A DNA stretch of 64,000 nt from Actinokineospora auranticolor. GTDB lineage: Bacteria > Actinomycetota > Actinomycetes > Mycobacteriales > Pseudonocardiaceae. Below are positions 51,216 through 60,019 of the stretch, in pieces (the first letter of the stretch is position 1; each line of letters begins with the position of its first letter). The DNA lies in assembly GCF_002934265.1 (NCBI RefSeq), contig NZ_PTIX01000006.1:1-64000 (forward strand), in the 5' to 3' direction. Under the pieces are notes generated by a model, which saw only the letters and a list, made by a program, of their open reading frames with translations, had not been told where the DNA came from and searched no databases. The position numbers and the translations under genes were made by a program.

Positions 51216-51806
51216 TTACCCGGGAATCGAAGCTCCAGCCCGGTAATTGCCCACTTTGTGGCGGTTGCCGCACCGCTGCATCGAGCACCACCGCCGCGTC
51301 CCGGGCCGAGAGGTGTCGAGGAACAGCAGCGTGCAGTCATCGGCAGCACACTCCCGCACCCGCTCCCGACGGTCGGTGGTCAGCAGGTCGATGGCGTCAC
51401 GGGCAGCCGCGCCGAGGATTTCCGCCCCGGTGACCGGCCCCACCCAACGCCGTTCTCCGGTTACCGGATTCACTGCCGGACGCGGCACCTGCGCCGCCGA
51501 GTCGTTGATAACGGCCAGCTGCGCGGGTTCCAGCCGTTGCGCTCTTGTCATCGCGGGCACAACCAGCCACAAGATGTCACGGAGGTGCTTGATCCTGGCG
51601 AGTTCGGGCTGCCGGATCCGCAGGTCCACCAGCGGGGCGAGATCGGCGAGCATCGAGTCGGCCAACCAGTCGACCAGGTCCTCGGGCCTGTGCAGCACCT
51701 CGTAGTGGTCGTAGGGCGCCGGACCGCCGGTGAGCAGCAGTTCCAGACTGAAGGCGCCGGGCTCGAACTTGTAGCGCACGCCGGAGGGTGTGGTCAGGAC
51801 CCGCAT
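51216..51806 (-). CDS. CGNR zinc-finger (ABATE domain) regulator
   Basis: 196 residues, ATG 51806. The C-terminal zinc finger CAADDCTLLFLDTSRPGTRR, then WCSMQRCGNRHKV, contains the defining CGNR. The N-terminal 140 residues form the putative stress-induced ABATE ligand domain. Such proteins are probable transcription factors. A leaderless start is likely: TATAGT (51813-51818, minus) is 6 bases before ATG. It is divergent from an SRPBCC gene with a dyad between them, so it probably controls that gene. Confidence 0.88.
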   Translation of the reverse strand: MRVLTTPSGVRYKFEPGAFSLELLLTGGPAPYDHYEVLHRPEDLVDWLADSMLADLAPLVDLRIRQPELARIKHLRDILWLVVPAMTRAQRLEPAQLAVINDSAAQVPRPAVNPVTGERRWVGPVTGAEILGAAARDAIDLLTTDRRERVRECAADDCTLLFLDTSRPGTRRWCSMQRCGNRHKVGNYRAGASIPG

Positions 51807-51812
51807 GTAACC

Positions 51813-51850
51813 ACTATAGTCGGTGTCGTGAACCGCTTAAACCGGTTACA
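51813..51850. promoter_or_regulatory. Divergent promoter and operator dyad between CGNR regulator and SRPBCC gene
   Basis: AACCG (51831-51835) and CGGTT (51843-51847) form an inverted repeat extended by GTG and CAC outside. It lies in the -35 zone of the minus-strand promoter whose -10 is TATAGT at 51818-51813. An autoregulated operator is likely. Confidence 0.5.
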
Positions 51851-51877
51851 CGAGTCCCCGCCCCGAGGAGCACCACC

Positions 51878-52330
51878 ATGACCAAGCCGGTCTCGTTCAC
51901 CCGCACCGACGCCGTCCTCAACTCCGACGTCGGCCGCACCCGCGACGCGGGCTGGCAGGTCGGCGTGTCGAAGACCGTGCCGAGGACGAAGGAGTCGGTC
52001 TGGGCGTTCCTGACCAGCCGCGACGGGGTGGCGATCTGGCTCGGAGCGGGCGCGGTGGTGGATCGGACCACGGGTGCGCGGTACACGACGAGCGCGGGTA
52101 CCACGGGTGAGACGCGCAGCTACCGGGATTGTGACCGGATTCGGCTGACTTGGCAGCCGAGGGGCTGGGACCACGTCACGACGGTGCAGGTGGCGATCAG
52201 CGAGAAGGAGGGGAAGACGACCATCCGGTTCCACCAGGAGTGGCTGGCGAACGCGGTCGAGCGGGCACAACAGCGGGTGCACTGGCAGGGCGTGATGGAG
52301 GCTTTCACCACGGCCCTCGCTCAGCGCTGA
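51878..52330 (+). CDS. SRPBCC (AHSA1/START-like) protein
   Basis: 150 residues from ATG 51878, with GAGGAG upstream. VGVSKTVPRTKESVWAFLTS and IRLTWQPRGWDHVTTVQVAI fit the helix-grip fold. Such proteins bind small hydrophobic ligands or act in aromatic chemistry. It is divergent from the CGNR regulator, the usual arrangement of a regulator and its target. Confidence 0.85.
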   Translation: MTKPVSFTRTDAVLNSDVGRTRDAGWQVGVSKTVPRTKESVWAFLTSRDGVAIWLGAGAVVDRTTGARYTTSAGTTGETRSYRDCDRIRLTWQPRGWDHVTTVQVAISEKEGKTTIRFHQEWLANAVERAQQRVHWQGVMEAFTTALAQR

Positions 52331-52355
52331 TCAAGCATTTACCGGTGTGGTGGAA

Positions 52356-54446
52356 CTACTTCTCCAACCACCGCTCGATTTCCTCCGGACGACCGGGTTT
52401 CGCGAAGAGCCAGCCCTGGGCGTTGTCGCAGCCGAACTCCCGCAAGCGATCCGCCTGCTCCGGGTCCTCCACCCCTTCCGCGATCACCACGTGCCCCAGC
52501 GCGTGCGACAACGTGACCAGCGTGGTGACGATCTGCGCGTCCGCCGGGTCCGCCGTCGGTGAGTCCCGCAGCCCCTCCATGAACGACCCCGCCAGCTTGA
52601 TCGCGTGCACCGGCAGGTGCCGCAGGTACGCCAGGTTCGAGTACCCCGTCCCGAAGTCGTCGATCGCGATCCGGATCCCCATGTCCGCCAGCTCCCGCAG
52701 GGTGCGCAGCGGCCCCCCGGTGGTGTTCATGATGGCGCTCTCGGTCAGCTCCAGCTGGATCGACGACGGCGGCAGGTTCGCCGCGCGGATGATCGTGGCC
52801 ACGTCCGCGACCAGGGTCGGTTCCTCGGTCTGCCGGGCCGCCAGGTTGACGCTCACGACCGGGGCCCGGTCCCCGTATGTGTCGTGCCAGCGGCGGGCTT
52901 GGCGGGTGGCTTCGCGCAGCACCCACCGGCCGAGGGGGACGATCAGGCCGGTTTCCTCGGCCAAGCCGATGAACTGGTCGGGCCCGAGCCGCCCGAACTC
53001 GGGGTGCGCCCAGCGGACCAGGGCCTCCACACCGACCAGTTCCCCGTCGCTCAGCCGGACGATCGGCTGGTAGTCGACGTAGAACTCCTCGCTCTCCACC
53101 GCGGCGGGCATCCGCGCGGAGAGGGTGAAGCGGGCGACCTCGCGGGCGTTGCGGTCGGGGTCGTAGCCCGCCCAGCGGTTCTTGCCGTCGGCCTTGGCCC
53201 AGTACAGGGTGACGTCGGCGTCGCGCATGGTCTCGGCGGGCGTCGCGCCGACCACCGAGCGCTCGACCAGGCCGATGCTGGCGGACACGGCGAGCCGGTG
53301 GCCGCCGATCGGCACCGGTTCGGCCAGCGCGGACAGGATCCGCTCGGCGAGGGCGACCAGTTCGGCGCGGCCGGAGTTGTCCTCGACCAGCACCACGAAC
53401 TCGTCGCCGCCCATCCGCGCGACCATCCGGCCGGTGCCGGTGACCAGCGCGTCGAGTCGGGCGGCGACGGCGACCAGCAGGTCGTCGCCGATGTCGTGGC
53501 CGAGGCTGTCGTTGATGACCTTGAAGCCGTCGAGGTCGAGGTAGCAGAGGCCGACCCGGTGCCTGCCGCCCCTGGCGAAGGCGGCGGTCAGCCGTTCGGT
53601 GAACAGCGCCCGGTTGCCCAGCCCGGTCAGCGGGTCGTGGTTGGCCTGGTGGCGCAGCCGCTCCTCCAGCATGTGCCGGTCGGTGATGTCCTCCAGCATG
53701 CCGACCAGGTACTGCGGCGCCCCGGTCGCGTCGCGCACCAGCGACACCGTCAGGTCGGTCCACAGCGGGGTGCCGTCGGAGCGGCGCAGCAGCCGCTCCA
53801 TCCGGTAGTGGTCGCGGGCGCCGGTGCTGATCTCCTCCAGCGGGCGGCGCATGGCGGCGGGCTCGTCGGGGAAGCGCAGCCGGGTGACGTTCATCCCGCG
53901 CAGCTGGTCGACCCGGTAGCCGAGCATCTCCGACAGCGCCCGGTTGACCTCCAGCAGCGTGCCGTCCGGGTCGGCGATGGCGATGCCGATGGCGGCCTGG
54001 TTGAACATCGCGCGGAACCGGGCCTCGCTGGCCATCAGCGCGGACTCGGCGCCGCGGCGGGCCTCCAGCGCGGCGCGGCGGATGGACTCCTGGTCGCGGA
54101 AGACCTTCTCGCGCATCGCGGTGGCGAACCCGGCGGCGAACGCGCCTTGGACGGCGGGCAGCAGTTCGGGGCGCAGGTCGTCGCCCCCCACGACGCGCAG
54201 CAGGTCGGCGCCGATGAGTTGCAGCGACGCGCCGAGGGTCTGGGCGCCCGCCAGGCGCAGCGCGACCATGCCCGCGCCGATCCGCTCGACCGGCTCCGGG
54301 TTGAACCGGTCCGCGCGCAGGCCCGCCAGCAGCACCTCGGTGTACTCGCGGACCTGGTCGACGAGACGGCGGTGGTCCATGGCCACGTAACCGGTCTCGG
54401 TGAGCACGGTCGCCCACATGCGCGCGAACGCGTCGGGTCCGCCCAC
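52356..54446 (-). CDS. PAS-GGDEF-EAL protein (c-di-GMP cyclase/phosphodiesterase)
   Basis: 696 residues from GTG 54446, with GAAGGGAG upstream. N-terminal helical domain about 1-135; PAS about 140-265 (ARFRAMFNQAAIGIAIADPDG, quoted in part); GGDEF about 270-430 with RMGGDEFVVLVED near 345; EAL from about 455 with GVEALVRWAHPE near 473 and ELTESAIMNTT, AIDDFGTGYSNLAYL further on. Both catalytic motifs look intact, so it could make or break c-di-GMP depending on the PAS signal. No membrane segment. With the cyclase at 10655 and rsiG at 36538 it suggests active c-di-GMP control of development. Confidence 0.92.
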   Translation of the reverse strand: MGGPDAFARMWATVLTETGYVAMDHRRLVDQVREYTEVLLAGLRADRFNPEPVERIGAGMVALRLAGAQTLGASLQLIGADLLRVVGGDDLRPELLPAVQGAFAAGFATAMREKVFRDQESIRRAALEARRGAESALMASEARFRAMFNQAAIGIAIADPDGTLLEVNRALSEMLGYRVDQLRGMNVTRLRFPDEPAAMRRPLEEISTGARDHYRMERLLRRSDGTPLWTDLTVSLVRDATGAPQYLVGMLEDITDRHMLEERLRHQANHDPLTGLGNRALFTERLTAAFARGGRHRVGLCYLDLDGFKVINDSLGHDIGDDLLVAVAARLDALVTGTGRMVARMGGDEFVVLVEDNSGRAELVALAERILSALAEPVPIGGHRLAVSASIGLVERSVVGATPAETMRDADVTLYWAKADGKNRWAGYDPDRNAREVARFTLSARMPAAVESEEFYVDYQPIVRLSDGELVGVEALVRWAHPEFGRLGPDQFIGLAEETGLIVPLGRWVLREATRQARRWHDTYGDRAPVVSVNLAARQTEEPTLVADVATIIRAANLPPSSIQLELTESAIMNTTGGPLRTLRELADMGIRIAIDDFGTGYSNLAYLRHLPVHAIKLAGSFMEGLRDSPTADPADAQIVTTLVTLSHALGHVVIAEGVEDPEQADRLREFGCDNAQGWLFAKPGRPEEIERWLEK

Positions 54447-54773
54447 CGTTCTCCCTTCCCGCGAGCACCGGTCGATCTCCACGCAAAGTCTCGCCCGTTC
54501 AACGCCAGGTAGCCAGCCCGGATGCGAGTTTTGCGGCCGGGAAGTTTCGGGTTGACCTAGCGCACCCACGTGACTACCCAATGCGCTCGCCGTGCGCGGG
54601 GCGTGAGGAACTTTTCCACCATGCCAGAGCCCGCTCACCCCTGGTCACCCCCGAAGTAGTCAATTCTCCACACGTCGACATGACAATCGGATAGTTATCC
54701 GATCACAATCGACGCACGGGTGGTCACGATCAGTGTCCCGGAGTTGGTTCGACGTCCGCGAAAGGTGGTTGGA
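54447..54773. other. Divergent intergenic region ahead of the GH25 gene
   Basis: 327 bases with no gene. It holds the perfect palindrome at 54686-54703 and the ribosome site for 54774 (GAAAGGTGG). GTG and TTG frames here belong to neither neighbour. Confidence 0.5.
54686..54703. promoter_or_regulatory. Perfect palindrome upstream of the lysozyme gene
   Basis: ATCGGATA, GT, TATCCGAT: 8-bp arms and a 2-base centre, 70 bases before the GH25 start, in otherwise AT-richer DNA. Probably a repressor or activator site. The protein that binds is not known. Confidence 0.6.
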
Positions 54774-55571
54774 ATGGCAACTGTTCACCACAGGAGACCG
54801 GTTCTCGCCGCGGTGCTCGGCGCGGTGGTCGCGACGGTGCTCGCGACCACCCCGGCCGCGGCGGGTTCGACGGCACCGCAGGTCACCAATCATGAGATGG
54901 GTTCGCAAATCCGGCTGCGCGAAGGCGTCTCCCGGGGCGCGGCGCGCGCGACCGGGGCGACCGTCTCGGGCATCGATGTCTCCAGCCATCAGGGCGAGGT
55001 CGACTGGTCATCCTGGTGGAACCAGGGCAAGCGCTTCGCCTACGTGAAGGCTACCGAGGGGACGAGCTACCGGAACCCGTTCTTCGCCCAGCAGTACAAC
55101 GGTTCTTACCGGGTGGGCATGATCCGCGGCGCCTACCACTTCGCCCTCCCGGATGTGGCAGGCGGTGCGGTGCAGGCGAAGTTCTTCACCACCAGCGGCG
55201 GCGCCTGGTCCCGTGACGGCAAAACCCTGCCCGGCGTGGTCGACCTGGAGTACAACCCGTACGGCGAGCCCTGCTACGGCCTGTCCCAGGCGGCCATGGG
55301 CACATGGATCCGCGACTTCACCACGACGTACAAGTCCCGCACCGGCCGCGACGCCGTGATCTACACGAGCACCACCTGGTGGGCCAGGTGCGTTGGCGCG
55401 CGGTCGTTCTCGGGCACGAACCCGCTCTGGGTGGCCCGCTACGCGAGCGCGGTCGGCACGCTCCCCTACGACTGGGCGGTCTGGACGTTCTGGCAGTACA
55501 CGTCGTCCCCGATCGATCAGGACTACTTCAACGGCACCATCGACCGCCTGCGGGTGCTGGCCACCGGGTAG
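54774..55571 (+). CDS. Secreted GH25 lysozyme (muramidase)
   Basis: 265 residues. A signal peptide (HHRRPVLAAVLGAVVATVLA then TTPAAAG) is followed by a GH25 domain: GIDVSSHQGEVDWSSWW, FAYVKATEGT, RGAYHFALPD, GVVDLEYNPYGEPC (catalytic Asp/Glu) and WTFWQYTSSP. It cleaves the beta-1,4 bond between MurNAc and GlcNAc. Start ATG 54774 gives a normal signal peptide. It could remodel its own wall or attack competitors. The stop TAG overlaps the -10 element of the next gene. Confidence 0.93.
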   Translation: MATVHHRRPVLAAVLGAVVATVLATTPAAAGSTAPQVTNHEMGSQIRLREGVSRGAARATGATVSGIDVSSHQGEVDWSSWWNQGKRFAYVKATEGTSYRNPFFAQQYNGSYRVGMIRGAYHFALPDVAGGAVQAKFFTTSGGAWSRDGKTLPGVVDLEYNPYGEPCYGLSQAAMGTWIRDFTTTYKSRTGRDAVIYTSTTWWARCVGARSFSGTNPLWVARYASAVGTLPYDWAVWTFWQYTSSPIDQDYFNGTIDRLRVLATG

Positions 55572-55581
55572 TTTCCGGCCC

Positions 55582-56502
55582 GTGCAATGGGCTTTCCTCA
55601 TCCCCGGTCTGGTGTCGCTCGGCGCGGGCGCGGTCATCGGCACGCTCTCGTTATGGCGCAAACGCCACTACGCGCGCATCGAGCTCGAGTACCTGCTGGC
55701 CACGGTCCTGGTGTCGGTGGGTTTGTTCGCCGTGGTGTCCAGTTGGCTGCTGTCCGAGCCGAACGCCAACCGTGGCGAGGCGCTCAAGACCGCCGGTCTG
55801 GCAGGTGGTGCCGTGGTCGCGATGTACGCGTTGTGGCTCAACGACCGCAGACGCCGGGTCGAGGAACGCAGGCACGAGCTGGAGAGCCAACGCACCGAGT
55901 TCGACCGCGAACGCGTCGCCGACGAGCGGTTCGCCAAGGCCGTGGAACTCCTCGGGAACAGCGCCGACCAGGTCCGCGTCGGCGCGCTGCACGTGCTGGC
56001 GGGCCTGGCGCGGTCCCGACCCGCCTACACCCAGACCGTGGTCGACGTCTTCTGCTCCTACCTGCGCCAACCGTTCCCGCGCGACCCCGACGGCACGCCG
56101 ACCGACCCGGGCGAGGGCCAGGTCCGCAAGACCGCGCAGCGCCTGATCGCGGGCCTGCTGCCCCCGGCCGACCACCCCGGCCCGCACCTCGACCTCGACC
56201 TCACCGGCGCCGACCTGGAGTACTTCGACATCACCGGCCGCGCGGTCGGCGAGATCCTGTTGCGCCGTGCGCAACTGCACCAGTCGAACGCGTTGAAGGG
56301 CTGCGTGTTCCACGAAGACTCGTACTTCACCGCCATGGTCAACCACGGCATGCTGCACCTCAACGACACCACCTTCCACGGCCGCGCCTGGTTCGCGGGC
56401 TTCACCGCGCACGGCCCGGTGCGGTTCCACCGCGGACGGTTCCTCGGGTTGACCAAGTTCGACGGTGCCCGCTTCCACGACGTCCTCGAACTGCGGGACT
56501 GA
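55582..56502 (+). CDS. Membrane-anchored pentapeptide-repeat protein
   Basis: 306 residues from GTG 55582. Two or three N-terminal membrane helices (FLIPGLVSLGAGAVIGTLSL, LLATVLVSVGLFAVVSSWLL, GLAGGAVVAMYALWL) are followed by a charged coiled coil (RRRRVEERRHELESQRTEF) and a HEAT-like ERFAKAVELLGNSADQVRVG block. The C-terminal part has loose pentapeptide-type repeats (TTFHGRAWFAGF, ARFHDVLEL). TAGTTT 7 bases before GTG suggests a leaderless start. A homologue with the same design is at 62803. Function unknown. Confidence 0.82.
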   Translation: MQWAFLIPGLVSLGAGAVIGTLSLWRKRHYARIELEYLLATVLVSVGLFAVVSSWLLSEPNANRGEALKTAGLAGGAVVAMYALWLNDRRRRVEERRHELESQRTEFDRERVADERFAKAVELLGNSADQVRVGALHVLAGLARSRPAYTQTVVDVFCSYLRQPFPRDPDGTPTDPGEGQVRKTAQRLIAGLLPPADHPGPHLDLDLTGADLEYFDITGRAVGEILLRRAQLHQSNALKGCVFHEDSYFTAMVNHGMLHLNDTTFHGRAWFAGFTAHGPVRFHRGRFLGLTKFDGARFHDVLELRD

Positions 56503-56577
56503 GGAAAACCCGGAACCGGAAGCCGCCGAGTCGCGTCGAACGGTCCCGTAGGGCTGGCCCGCGGCTGGGAGTTGGAC

Positions 56578-57096
56578 ATGGCGTTCTACGGCGACCCCGA
56601 CGAGCTCGACCGGTTGGCCGGTCAGATCGAGCAGCGCGCGGAGGAGGTCCGCAGGCACGGATCCGACATGGACCGGCAGGCGGGCGCGATGCGGTGGAAG
56701 TCCATCGCCGCCGACCGCTGCCGGGAGACGGTCGCGGGCGACCGCAAGGCCCTCGACGGCACTGCGGACCGGCTCGACGAGGCCGCCGCGATCCTGCGCG
56801 GCCACGCCCAGCAGGTGCGCGAGCTGATCGCCGCGATCAAGCGCATCGCCGAGTCGGTGGTGTCCTGGTTCACCAGCGCGATCGACCGGTTCAACCAGGC
56901 CGTGGACGCGTTCAACAAGGCCGTGTCGGACATGGTGGACACCGTCGGCAGCGCGCTCGGCTTCGGCGGCGACGCCCCGCAGGCGCCCCGACCGCCGTGG
57001 GAGGGCTGGAAGTACCAGCCGGACAACCTGCCGCCCGCCGGGGACAAGCAGTGGTTAGAGGTCGGTCAGTACATGCAAGCGCGAGGTGTCGCGTAG
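56578..57096 (+). CDS. WXG100-like type VII protein (cluster 3)
   Basis: 172 residues from ATG 56578, GGGAG upstream. N-terminal helical hairpin with the turn AGAMRWKSIAADRCRETV resembles the WXG100 W-x-[GS] motif, and helices (DELDRLAGQIEQRAEEVRRH, LDGTADRLDEAAAILRGH) flank it. The C terminus is Pro-rich. Directly adjoining the EspG-like gene. Predicted type VII substrate; its size, nearly twice a canonical WXG100 protein, is unusual. Confidence 0.75.
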   Translation: MAFYGDPDELDRLAGQIEQRAEEVRRHGSDMDRQAGAMRWKSIAADRCRETVAGDRKALDGTADRLDEAAAILRGHAQQVRELIAAIKRIAESVVSWFTSAIDRFNQAVDAFNKAVSDMVDTVGSALGFGGDAPQAPRPPWEGWKYQPDNLPPAGDKQWLEVGQYMQARGVA

Positions 57097-57888
57097 ATGA
57101 CGGCCCCACACCGGTTGACCCTCACCGCGGCGGAATACGCGTACCTGGTCGGCGAGCTCGGCCTGAGCATGCCGCCCGACTGGGCCCCCGCCCCCGACAT
57201 CGCCGACGCCGGTGACCTCATCGCGAAGGGCGTCCTGCGCGGCTCGGACGACGCGGAGATCCACCCGTCGGTCGCGGCGAACCTGCGGGTGGTCGCCGCG
57301 CCGCAGATCATGCTCGACACCACCGCCACCGCCGGGTCGCGGGGTTCCCGCAGCGTGCACGTGGTGGCGGGCCAGGTGGGCGCGTCGCTGTTCCTGCTGC
57401 CCGACGCGGGTGTGGAGCTGTCCATGTTCGCCGCGGTCGACCTGGGCCGCGAGCTGGTGCGCGCGGTGCCCGCCGAGGAGGCGCCCGGCATCGGGGCCGC
57501 GCTCGACGGCGACGAGCCGCGCGAGCCGCTCACCGGTGTGGTGCCGCTGGCCGCGCTGCACGAGCTGGGCGTGGCGGAGCTGCTGCGCGACACCGACCCG
57601 GACGCGCCGGGGTACGTGTTGGCCGAGCTGAAGCTGCCCAAGGCGGAGGCCGAGTTCGCGCTGGAGGTCGTGCGGCGCACCGACGGCGTCCTGCGCTGCC
57701 TGGTGACGGCGAAGGTCGGCGAGTCGGTGCGCAGCGCGCAGGTCGACTGGCTGCACAGCGACGCCGGGTGGGTCGGCATGCAACCCGCCGCGCACGGCGC
57801 GGGTCGCCGGTTGGTGGAGCTGGCCCCGGTCGACCGGGAAGACCTCGGGATCTGGGTGACCCCTTGCGTGGCGGAGGCGTTGGCATGA
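57097..57888 (+). CDS. EspG-family chaperone-like protein (cluster 3)
   Basis: 263 residues. LTLTAAEYAYLVGELGLSMP opens like EspG, and the order of short motifs (IHPSVAANLRVVAAPQI, VHVVAGQVGASLFLLPDAG, RCLVTAKVGESVRSAQVDWL) follows that fold. Its start directly follows the WXG-like stop and its stop overlaps the hydrolase start, so the three are one operon. It probably chaperones the lipase-like protein or the WXG-like protein. Confidence 0.75.
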   Translation: MTAPHRLTLTAAEYAYLVGELGLSMPPDWAPAPDIADAGDLIAKGVLRGSDDAEIHPSVAANLRVVAAPQIMLDTTATAGSRGSRSVHVVAGQVGASLFLLPDAGVELSMFAAVDLGRELVRAVPAEEAPGIGAALDGDEPREPLTGVVPLAALHELGVAELLRDTDPDAPGYVLAELKLPKAEAEFALEVVRRTDGVLRCLVTAKVGESVRSAQVDWLHSDAGWVGMQPAAHGAGRRLVELAPVDREDLGIWVTPCVAEALA

Positions 57889-59207
57889 CCGTGCCGTTGG
57901 GTGAGATGACCGTCAGCGGCGGCGCGGGCGGCAGCGAGGCGTTCTACGAGGACCTCGCCGCGATGGGCTCGCTCACCGACGACGTGGCGGGCGAGACGCT
58001 GTCGATCTCCCTGGCCGGGCACAAGTACCTGGTCAACCCCGACCTGCTGGCCTCGGCGGTGCTCAACCCCGGCGGCGCGGCCCGGTTCGAGGGCGCGATG
58101 CTCGGCGCGCTGGACGGCCCGAGCGGCCTGTCGGCGACCTCGGCGGCGATCGGCCTGCGCGGCGCGGCCCTGCGCGCGACCAACCAGGCGTACCACTTCG
58201 TCGACGACCTCAACGCCAAGGCCCTGGAGGCGTCCCGCTGGTTGTCGGGCGTGTCGGTCGTAGTGGCCCCCGAGCTGGCGGTGGTCGGTGGCGTCGCCAT
58301 CGCCACGGACATCATGGTCAACTACCACGGCGACTGGCAGCGGTGGCTGGTCGAGCACCCGGGGATGATCGACCAGGTGCTGGGCATGAGCCCGGGCGTG
58401 CTGAGCGCGCTCGGCTTCCCCACGGACCTGGCGACCCTGACCGACCTCGCCGCGGCGGCCTACCCCGACGGCGATCCGAAGGTGTCGGACATGGGCCTCG
58501 ACACCGACCCCATCGCCGTGGACCCGCCGGACAACCTCGGTGAGCTGTTCAACGGCCTCGACCACCGCAACGGCACCGACGCCAACGTCGACATCCGCAA
58601 GGTCACGCAGCCCGACGGGACGGTCGCCTACATCGTCGACATCCCCGGCACCCGGGTCTGGAACCTGCCCGGCGGCGACGAGGGCAGCGCGAACGACTTC
58701 GGCACCAACGTCGACGCCATCGCGGGCAACCCGACGGTGTTGCAGGAGGGCATCCAGCAGGCGCTGCGGGACGCGGGCGTCCCCAAGGACGCGCCGTTGA
58801 TGCTGGTCGGCCACAGCCAGGGCGGCATCGTCGCCGCCCGCTCGGTGGACCCGCTGCTGGCCGACGGCTACAACATCACCCACGTGGTCACGGCCGGTTC
58901 GCCGGTCGGCGGCATCCCGATCGACGAGCGGGTGCAGGTGCTGTCGCTGGAGAACAACGGCGACATCGTCCCCCACCTCGACGCGGCGGAGAACCCGGCC
59001 AGCGACAACCGGACGACGGTGAAGTTCGAGCACCAGACCGGCACCTTCGGCGGCAACCACGCCATCAACGGCAACTACACCGAGGCCGCCAAGCAGCTCG
59101 ACACCAGCACGGACCCGTCCGTGCGGCAGTTCCGCGACAGCGCGGGTGCGTTCCTCGGCGGCACGTCGGTCGAAACCCGCCAGTACAAGGTGGAGAGACA
59201 GCCTTGA
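57885..59207 (+). CDS. Lipase-like alpha/beta hydrolase of a type VII-type operon
   Basis: 440 residues. The first 200 residues are helical and Ala-rich with no domain I can name (AAIGLRGAALRATNQAYHFV). The C-terminal half is an alpha/beta hydrolase: VDIPGTRVWNLPGG, nucleophile elbow LMLVGHSQGGIVAARS, THVVTAGSPVGG and a His in GGNHAINGNY. There is no Sec signal peptide, so export may rely on the N-terminal domain and the EspG partner. Substrate unknown. Confidence 0.8.
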   Translation: MTVPLGEMTVSGGAGGSEAFYEDLAAMGSLTDDVAGETLSISLAGHKYLVNPDLLASAVLNPGGAARFEGAMLGALDGPSGLSATSAAIGLRGAALRATNQAYHFVDDLNAKALEASRWLSGVSVVVAPELAVVGGVAIATDIMVNYHGDWQRWLVEHPGMIDQVLGMSPGVLSALGFPTDLATLTDLAAAAYPDGDPKVSDMGLDTDPIAVDPPDNLGELFNGLDHRNGTDANVDIRKVTQPDGTVAYIVDIPGTRVWNLPGGDEGSANDFGTNVDAIAGNPTVLQEGIQQALRDAGVPKDAPLMLVGHSQGGIVAARSVDPLLADGYNITHVVTAGSPVGGIPIDERVQVLSLENNGDIVPHLDAAENPASDNRTTVKFEHQTGTFGGNHAINGNYTEAAKQLDTSTDPSVRQFRDSAGAFLGGTSVETRQYKVERQP

Positions 59208-60019
59208 GACTGGTTGCTCTGGTCGCGTTGTCCGCGCTGGTGCTGGCGGCTTGCGGTTCTCCGGCAGCGCAACGCGCGCCCGGGCCCGCGTCGGTGCCCC
59301 ACACGTTCACGTTGGCGGTCGACGAGCTGCTGGACAAGGTAAGCAGCCGGGAGAAACCGGTCTACCAGGCCGAGACCTGCGGCCCGTCGAGCTCCGGCCG
59401 GATCTACGCGTGGACCGAGATCGCCGCCACCGGGGTGGACGCGCACCGGATCCGCACGCAGGGCGCTGAACTGGGCTGGCAGCTCCAGGACGCGCGCGGG
59501 TTCGAAGTGTTCCTGCTCGGTCCCGACGACATCCGCTTCGCGATGCGGGGTGACCGCATCCGCGCCGAGTTCGCGGAGTGTCCGAACGGCGATCGGCAGC
59601 AGCTCGCAGGCCAGTTCACCCCCATCCTGACCATCCAGCAGACCAACTCGATGGGCCCGGCCTTCACCGCGACCGCCGCGGCGGCCCAGTCGCTGTTCGC
59701 CTCGGCCGACCCCCCACTGGACTTCATGGTCTTTCCCCCCACCGGCGACTTCTTCGACGCCGTCCACCTGCCGCTGGTCAACTGCGGTCGCGAAGCGGCG
59801 GGCGCGCAGTGGTCGACCGAGTCGAGAGCACACCTGCGCAACGGCCTCGAATCGAGCGCGGTCGCCCGGTTGCTGACGGACGACTGGCTGATCAACGGGC
59901 CGAAGGGGGCTCTGGAAGCCACCCACCGCTACGGCGCGAAAGTGAAGGTCACCGTTGGCGAGGAGGCGGTCCTGACCACGAAGGGACCGTGTCTCGACCC
60001 GAGAGGGCAGCAGAAGTGA
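59204..60019 (+). CDS. Lipoprotein, tandem copy 1
   Basis: 271 residues from TTG 59204, overlapping the hydrolase stop (TTGA). Lipobox LVLAACGS. The mature protein contains YQAETCGPSSSGR, LGWQLQDARGFEVFLLGPDD and a C-terminal TKGPCLD. It is a paralogue of the next gene: both share YQAETCG, LGWQ, FDVFLLGP or FEVFLLGP, and ASADPPLD or GQADPPVD. Likely surface-anchored; no known domain. Confidence 0.8.
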   Translation: MRLVALVALSALVLAACGSPAAQRAPGPASVPHTFTLAVDELLDKVSSREKPVYQAETCGPSSSGRIYAWTEIAATGVDAHRIRTQGAELGWQLQDARGFEVFLLGPDDIRFAMRGDRIRAEFAECPNGDRQQLAGQFTPILTIQQTNSMGPAFTATAAAAQSLFASADPPLDFMVFPPTGDFFDAVHLPLVNCGREAAGAQWSTESRAHLRNGLESSAVARLLTDDWLINGPKGALEATHRYGAKVKVTVGEEAVLTTKGPCLDPRGQQK

